From assembly GCA_049511415.1 (NCBI GenBank), contig JBEKYC010000086.1, positions 1 to 26,127 on the forward strand: 26,127 bases of DNA, given 5' to 3'. Source of the stretch: Bog-159 sp049511415 (GTDB taxonomy: Bacteria > Acidobacteriota > Terriglobia > Bryobacterales > Bryobacteraceae). Under the pieces are notes generated by a model that was given only the letters and a program-made list of their open reading frames with translations, did no database searches and was not told the origin of the DNA. Below, piece after piece: positions 21,859 through 26,127 of the stretch (position 1 is its first letter; each line of letters starts with the position of its first letter). The translations under genes and the position numbers were made by a program.

Positions 21859-22993
21859 AAGATGCACGCGCAGACAATGGCTGGCGGCCGCGGGCGCTGC
21901 CCTGGTACCCTCGTTTCCCGCGCGGGCAGCCGCGTCGGCCGCACCGCGCGTGGCGGTGGCGCGTTGCCCCGGCTACGGTCCCGAACTTCTTCCCGCCATG
22001 CAAGAGATGTTCGATCAGCTTGGCGGTCTCGAACGCCTCGTCAGGGGCAAGACCGTCGCCATGAAGGTCAACATGACCGGCGACACGAATTTCCGCCTGG
22101 GCTATGCTCCGGCCGAGGACACGCACTACACCCATCCACGCGTGATCGGCGCCGTGGTGCACCTGATGGGCCGCGCGGGCGCGCAACGCGTGCGCGTCCT
22201 GGAGTCCTGCTGGTCGTCGTCGCAGCCCCTGGAAGAGTTCATGCTGCAGGTCAACTGGGAACCGCGGGATATTCTCAACGCCGCGCCGCGCGTGGAATTC
22301 GAAAATACCAATTACCTCGGGAATGCCCGGAAGTACGTGCGTCTGGCCACGCCCCACGGCGGTCACATCTTCCGCGGATTCGATCTCAATCACTCCTATC
22401 GGGACTGTGATGTCTTCGTCTCCCTGGCGAAGATGAAGGAGCACGTCACCGCCGGCGTAACCCTGTCCATGAAAAACTGTTTCGGCATCCTGCCCGTCAC
22501 CATTTACGGTGACGGCGCCGGTGTGGACGAACCTGCCATCGAACCACATGGGGGCCGCGGCATCATGCACGATGGGCGCCGCCAGCCCTCCAAATCGGCG
22601 CCTGCCGAAAATGATCCCCGCACGCCCCGCGAAGATACCTGGCGCATTCCGCGCATCGTGGCGGATGTAGTCGCCGCACGGCCCATCGACCTTGCCATAG
22701 TGGAAGGTATCCGCACCATGAACGGCGGCGAAGGCCCCTGGGTGAAGCCCTCGCGTGTTATCCGGCCCGGCGTGCTGGTCGCCGGGACCAACTGCGTCGC
22801 CACCGACGCGGTCTGCATGAAATTGATGGGCTTCGATCCCATGGCCGTGCGCGGCGCCCCGCCCTTCGAAAAATGCGACAGCACCCTGCAACTGGCCGAA
22901 GCCCTGGGAGTAGGCCCAAGAGATTTAAACAAAGTCGAAGTAATGGGAAACGGCAGCAACGCCGTATTCCCGTATCGCTCCGCAATCGGTTAA
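21851..22993 (+). CDS. Tat-exported DUF362 protein
   Basis: 380 residues from ATG at 21851, inside the end of the preceding gene. The N-terminus has a twin-arginine motif (CTRRQWLAAAGAALVPS), so it is probably exported folded, as for cofactor proteins. The body matches DUF362: VAMKVNMTG near residue 75, then THPRVIGAVVHLM, DVFVSLAKMKEHVTAGVTLSMKNCFG near 195-220, and LAIVEGIRTMNGGEGPW near 283-300, then VAGTNCVATDAVCMKLMGFD. Several DUF362 proteins carry 4Fe-4S ferredoxin domains; this one has no such cysteine cluster, only scattered Cys. The role of the family is not established. Coupled to the gene at 20638; the next gene follows after a repeat-containing gap. Confidence 0.93.
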   Translation: MLERCTRRQWLAAAGAALVPSFPARAAASAAPRVAVARCPGYGPELLPAMQEMFDQLGGLERLVRGKTVAMKVNMTGDTNFRLGYAPAEDTHYTHPRVIGAVVHLMGRAGAQRVRVLESCWSSSQPLEEFMLQVNWEPRDILNAAPRVEFENTNYLGNARKYVRLATPHGGHIFRGFDLNHSYRDCDVFVSLAKMKEHVTAGVTLSMKNCFGILPVTIYGDGAGVDEPAIEPHGGRGIMHDGRRQPSKSAPAENDPRTPREDTWRIPRIVADVVAARPIDLAIVEGIRTMNGGEGPWVKPSRVIRPGVLVAGTNCVATDAVCMKLMGFDPMAVRGAPPFEKCDSTLQLAEALGVGPRDLNKVEVMGNGSNAVFPYRSAIG

Positions 22994-23004
22994 GTATTTG
23001 TTTT

Positions 23005-23024
23005 ATCCGTGTTCATCCGTTGCC
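23005..23024. repeat. Second copy of the ATCCGTGnnn repeat (two units)
   Basis: ATCCGTGTTC followed by ATCCGTTGCC, sharing 16 exact bases (ATCCGTGTTCATCCGT) with 20578-20593. It lies 11 bases after the DUF362 stop and 38 bases before the next ATG. AAAAT/TAAAAT-like sequence and AAGGAG follow, so it is next to a possible promoter. Confidence 0.7.
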
Positions 23025-23061
23025 GAAAAAATGTCAGCTAAAATGGCCCAAGGAGTCCCAT

Positions 23062-23805
23062 ATGCTGCTCCGATCCTGTTTGCTAACGCTCGCACTGGCG
23101 GCTGGCATCACCTTCGCGCAGGAACCTCCGGCCGATTACATCGTCCCGCCGGGAACCCGCATCCCGCTGGGCCTCATTAACACCGTAACCACTAAGAACG
23201 CCGCCGAAGGGGATCGCGTCTATCTGGAAACCGTCTTTCCCATCATGGCCAACGGCCGGATCGTGATTCCACCGGGCAGTTACGTGACCGGCACCGTGAC
23301 GGAAGTCAAGCGCCCGGGGCGCGTAAAAGGCCGCGGCGAATTGTTCCTCCGCTTCGATTCCCTCACCTTGCCAAACGGCGTGGTGCGCGATTTTCGCGCG
23401 CGCCTCGGCGCCATCGATGGCCGCGGCGGAGAAGAGTTCAACAAAACCGAAGGCAAAGTGGTGAGTGAGAGCGGCAAAGCCGGCGATGCGGAAACCGTCG
23501 CCACCCTGGCGGGCGAGGGCGCCACCGTTGGCCTGATCGCCGGGGCGGCCGAAAAGCATTACGCCCTGGGCGGAGGAATTGGCGCTGCCGCCGGAGCCAC
23601 CGCCGGGTTGATGGTGGTTTTGCTGACTCGCGGGCCTGACGCAGTGCTCGCCAAGGGCAGCACCATCGAAATGGTCACGGACCGGCCCTTGCAGTTTCAG
23701 AAAACCGAAATCGCCTTTGGTATGCTGCCGCCTGGACACTACTCCGACGGACCTGGACCCGAGCCGAGCGCCAAGAAATCCGGTTGGCGGCCTTGGCCGT
23801 TCTAG
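23062..23805 (+). CDS. Secreted VirB10/TrbI-like protein, solitary
   Basis: 247 residues; ATG at 23062 follows AAGGAG by 7 bases. Residues 1-19 are a signal peptide (LLTLALAAGITFAQ). Residues about 27-110 have the VirB10/TrbI barrel pattern: VPPGTRIPLGLINTVTTK, then GRIVIPPGSYVTGTVTEV and ELFLRFDSLTLPNG. Residues about 160-210 form a Gly/Ala-rich stretch (ALGGGIGAAAGATAGLMVVLL) that looks membrane-seeking, as in Gly-zipper proteins. No other conjugation or type IV secretion gene is present, so it is probably not part of a transfer system here. Envelope protein of unknown role. It is preceded by the ATCCGTG repeat. Confidence 0.85.
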   Translation: MLLRSCLLTLALAAGITFAQEPPADYIVPPGTRIPLGLINTVTTKNAAEGDRVYLETVFPIMANGRIVIPPGSYVTGTVTEVKRPGRVKGRGELFLRFDSLTLPNGVVRDFRARLGAIDGRGGEEFNKTEGKVVSESGKAGDAETVATLAGEGATVGLIAGAAEKHYALGGGIGAAAGATAGLMVVLLTRGPDAVLAKGSTIEMVTDRPLQFQKTEIAFGMLPPGHYSDGPGPEPSAKKSGWRPWPF

Positions 23806-23822
23806 GGCGGGAGGGGCCACGC

Positions 23823-23840
23823 GCGGGACACGCATCCCGC
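23823..23840 (+). terminator. Hairpin after the VirB10-like gene
   Basis: GCGGGA (23823-23828) and TCCCGC (23835-23840) form a perfect six-pair stem with a six-base loop, 17 bases after the stop. No U-run follows; termination is plausible but not shown. Confidence 0.4.
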
Positions 23841-23987
23841 AAATTGTGCCCACCCCCGCCCTCTCCTATCCGGCGTTCAGGAGGGCTCCGCTACACGCTG
23901 GCGAGGACGCCGAAAGGTTTGTTTGAGCGAGTATATCACCTGCCGTTGCTCTGTCCAATACTTTTTTACATTTTTTTATTATCTTGG

Positions 23988-23992
23988 AGGTT
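23988..23992 (+). promoter_or_regulatory. Strong Shine-Dalgarno in a T-rich leader before the GH1 gene
   Basis: GAGGT-type ribosome binding site (TTGGAGGTTAACCTATG) follows about 40 bases rich in T, very unlike the GC-rich surroundings. No convincing -35/-10 pair could be chosen. The signal fixes the ATG at 23998 and suggests high translation. Confidence 0.6.
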
Positions 23993-23997
23993 AACCT

Positions 23998-25449
23998 ATG
24001 CCCACCACTCGACGCCAGTTCGCCGCGCTTAGCGGCGCCGCCGCCCTTGCAACCGCTGCCGGAAATCGTCCGGCAGCCGCGATGCCCCTCGCTGAAGGCG
24101 CGTCTTCATACCGCTTTCCCGATGCATTCATTTGGGCATGCGCCACAGCTTCCTATCAGGTGGAAGGCGCCTTTCAAGAAGACGGACGCAAGCCCTCCAT
24201 ATGGGATACGTTCGCCCACCAGCCGGGTCACATCGCCAAAGGCCACACCGGTGACATAGCCGTCGATCAGTACCATCGCTACAAACAGGATGTCGAGTTG
24301 ATGAAGTGGCTGGGCGTCAAGGCCTACCGCTTTTCCATCGCCTGGCCGCGCGTCTTCCCGGATGGCTCCGGACAGCCCAACGAAAAGGGCATAGCCTATT
24401 ATGAGCGGCTGGTCGACACCCTGCTCGCGGCTGGCATTGAGCCATACGCCACGCTCTTTCACTGGGACCTGCCGCAAGCCTGCCAGGATCGCTTCGGCGG
24501 CTGGCAATCCCGTGAAACCTCCCGCTACTTCGGCGAGTACGCCGGCTTCGTCGCCCGCCGCCTCTCCGATCGCGTGTCGCATTTCTTCACCATCAACGAA
24601 TTTTCCTGCTTCACGGATCTGGGTTACGCCGTAGGTGTCTTCGCCCCTGGACTGAAACTGCCTCCCCGCCAGGTCAACCAGGTCCGCCACCACGCCGTGC
24701 TGGGGCATGGAATGGCGCTGGCTGCCATCCGCGCGTCCGCCCGCCGCCCCGTGCAAGTCGGACTCGCCGAAAACCCCACCCTGTGCGTCCCCGTGCTCGA
24801 AACCGAGCCGCATATCGCCGCCACGCGTCGCGCCATGCGGGTGGTGAATGCGCCGTTCTTGACCGCCGTTCTGGAAGGCAAGTACATGGATGAGTACCTC
24901 GCGGATGCCGGCGCCAACGCTCCGGAATTCACTCCCGAAGACATGCGCCTCATCGGCGGCAAGCTCGATTTCGTGGGCGTGAACTGCTATGCGCCCGCTT
25001 ACGTGCGCGCCGCGGAGGGCCAGGCCGGCTTCGCCATGGTCCCCAATCCGCCATCCTATCCGCGCATGGCCTCGCCCTGGCTCTACATCGGCCCCCAGAT
25101 TCTCTACTGGGGCCCGCGCCATTTGAAGGAGATCTGGAACGTGGACAACGTGCTGATCACCGAGAATGGCTGCTCGGCCGACGACCAAGTAGCCGCCGAC
25201 GGCCACATCTACGACACCGACCGCGTCATGTATCTGCGCAACCACCTGGCCCTGGGCCATCGCGCCATCGCCGAAGGCTGGCCGTTGAGGGGATATTTCC
25301 TGTGGAGCCTGATGGACAATTTCGAGTGGGCCGACGGTTACACCAAGCGCTTCGGCATTTACTACGTGAACTTCGAAACCTTGGAACGCACCGCCAAGCT
25401 CAGCGCGGAGTTTTATCGCGAAACGATCGCGCGGCGTACCGTGGTGTGA
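23998..25449 (+). CDS. Tat-exported glycoside hydrolase family 1 beta-glycosidase
   Basis: 483 residues. The N-terminus has a twin-arginine motif (TTRRQFAALSGAAALATAA), so it is exported folded. The GH1 barrel starts FPDAFIWACATASYQVEGAF and has the acid/base E201 in FTINEFS and the nucleophile E389 in LITENG; WSLMDNFEWADGY lies near the C-terminus. These are the retaining two-glutamate machinery that cleaves beta-glucosides or related sugars, here in the periplasm. Oddity: the acid/base motif reads TINEF where nearly all GH1 enzymes have TxNEP, so substrate pocket or activity may differ. Length is normal with the Tat signal. The ATP-grasp gene starts 46 bases later and may be cotranscribed. 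Confidence 0.95.
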   Translation: MPTTRRQFAALSGAAALATAAGNRPAAAMPLAEGASSYRFPDAFIWACATASYQVEGAFQEDGRKPSIWDTFAHQPGHIAKGHTGDIAVDQYHRYKQDVELMKWLGVKAYRFSIAWPRVFPDGSGQPNEKGIAYYERLVDTLLAAGIEPYATLFHWDLPQACQDRFGGWQSRETSRYFGEYAGFVARRLSDRVSHFFTINEFSCFTDLGYAVGVFAPGLKLPPRQVNQVRHHAVLGHGMALAAIRASARRPVQVGLAENPTLCVPVLETEPHIAATRRAMRVVNAPFLTAVLEGKYMDEYLADAGANAPEFTPEDMRLIGGKLDFVGVNCYAPAYVRAAEGQAGFAMVPNPPSYPRMASPWLYIGPQILYWGPRHLKEIWNVDNVLITENGCSADDQVAADGHIYDTDRVMYLRNHLALGHRAIAEGWPLRGYFLWSLMDNFEWADGYTKRFGIYYVNFETLERTAKLSAEFYRETIARRTVV

Positions 25450-25495
25450 CCTCACTGTATCCCAGCCTCTCTACCTGATAAACTCGGAGATTCGC

Positions 25496-26127
25496 ATGAA
25501 CAAAATAGGCATTCTCTACGGCATGGAAAACACCTTTCCGCCCGCGCTGGTGGACCGCATCAATTCGCTCGGCGTCCCGGGTGTCGCCGCCGAAAGCCTG
25601 CTGGTGGGCGGCGTCGGCATGGCCCAGCCGAGCGGCTACCGCGTGATTGTGGACCGCATCTCCCAGGACGTCCCTTTCTACCGTTCCTTTCTCAAGAATG
25701 CCGTTCTCGGCGGCACGATCGTCATCAACAATCCCTTCTGGTGGAGCGCCGACGACAAATTTTTCAACTATGCCCTGGCCGAACGCATCGGCGTAGCCGT
25801 GCCCCGCACCGTGCTGCTGCCGCACAAGAAGCATCCGCCCGACACCACCGATCTGTCCATGCGCAACCTGCGCTACCCGCTCGATTGGGACGAGATTTTC
25901 TCCTACATCGGCTTTCCCGCATTCCTGAAGCCGCACGCCGGCGGTGGCTGGAAGCATGTCTACAAGGTGGATAATCCCGCCGAACTGTTTGCCGCCTACG
26001 ATCAAACCGGCGACCTATGCATGACCCTGCAAACAGCCGTCAACTTCACCGACTATTTCCGCTGCTACGTCATCGGCCAGGAGAAAGTCTGGGTGATGCG
26101 CTACGACCCCAAGCAGCCGCATGCCGA
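25496..26127 (+). CDS. ATP-grasp family protein, C-terminus cut by window edge
   Basis: 210 complete codons to the right edge, with ATG at 25496 after CGGAG at 6 bases. The N-terminal pre-ATP-grasp part has the sequence VINNPFWWSADDKFFNYALAE (residues about 76-96), followed by the GVAVPRTVLLPH segment. The ATP-binding Lys is in GFPAFLKPHAGGGWKHV (K145), as in RimK/glutathione-synthetase-like enzymes, which join a carboxylate to an amine or thiol through an acyl-phosphate. The metal-binding end of the domain lies beyond the window. Substrate not visible. It follows the GH1 gene, perhaps by chance. Confidence 0.9.
   Translation, partial: MNKIGILYGMENTFPPALVDRINSLGVPGVAAESLLVGGVGMAQPSGYRVIVDRISQDVPFYRSFLKNAVLGGTIVINNPFWWSADDKFFNYALAERIGVAVPRTVLLPHKKHPPDTTDLSMRNLRYPLDWDEIFSYIGFPAFLKPHAGGGWKHVYKVDNPAELFAAYDQTGDLCMTLQTAVNFTDYFRCYVIGQEKVWVMRYDPKQPHA

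Noticed and set aside
21659..22891. Minus-strand 410-codon ORF
   Set aside because: Antisense to the DUF362 gene and its upstream partner; Gly/Arg/His-rich product with no recognisable motif.
24106..25455. Minus-strand 449-codon ORF
   Set aside because: Fully antisense to the GH1 gene, which has catalytic motifs, a Tat signal and a strong ribosome binding site. The antisense product shows no family pattern.
1..26127. tRNA, rRNA, transposon or prophage genes
   Set aside because: Read through both strands; no clover-leaf with CCA-type end, rRNA signature, transposase, integrase or phage structural gene was recognised. A tool-based scan could still find a tRNA I missed.

Overview
The window looks like chromosomal DNA of a GC-rich Gram-negative bacterium, most likely an acidobacterium of the Solibacter/Bryobacteraceae kind. 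This is inferred from gene content, not from a marker gene: several FG-GAP/ASPIC-UnbV (CRTAC1-type) exported proteins, Tat-exported DUF362 and GH1 proteins, a solitary VirB10-like secreted protein, and a eukaryote-type Ser/Thr kinase/phosphatase/FHA locus. I see no rRNA, tRNA, transposase, integrase, phage gene or CRISPR array. Genes are tightly packed and nearly all look intact; the two edge genes are cut by the window.

Region 1 (3-3477, minus strand): a LuxR-type response regulator, then a large lipoprotein with TPR-like, FG-GAP and ASPIC/UnbV-like parts that runs off the left edge. Region 2 (3568-9470, plus): a good sigma70-type promoter precedes a compact operon-like run: histidine-rich four-helix membrane protein, YtkA/FixH-like protein, NapH/CcoG-like polyferredoxin membrane protein, exported single-anchor protein, an unlisted 50-residue protein built on an NQ heptad repeat, a CRTAC1/UnbV-like exported protein and an RnfD/UnbU-like membrane protein. 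The UnbV-UnbU pair is known from enediyne clusters, but here it sits with electron-transfer genes and no polyketide synthase. I read it as an undescribed membrane redox or metal-handling module and the best candidate for a new system in this window.

Region 3 (9491-12726): a convergent GNAT acetyltransferase, an exported family VIII-type serine esterase and an extended-SDR dehydratase/epimerase. Region 4 (12930-19041): a FliA/WhiG-type sigma factor, a possible small ORF, an FhaA-like FHA protein, a PP2C phosphatase fused through a membrane helix to a beta-helix domain, a Ser/Thr kinase with a membrane helix and TPR-like tail, and a short-chain reductase. The phosphatase and kinase genes overlap by one base, so a reversible phosphorylation circuit with an FHA reader is likely.

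Region 5 (19193-26127): a small exported protein flanked by two GGTAC-type hairpins, a convergent nitrilase-superfamily amidohydrolase, an unrecognised 406-residue protein with a probable leaderless start overlapping a Tat-exported DUF362 protein, a VirB10/TrbI-like secreted protein, a Tat-exported GH1 beta-glycosidase, and an ATP-grasp protein cut by the right edge. Two intergenic spaces here carry a 10-base-period direct repeat (ATCCGTGnnn).
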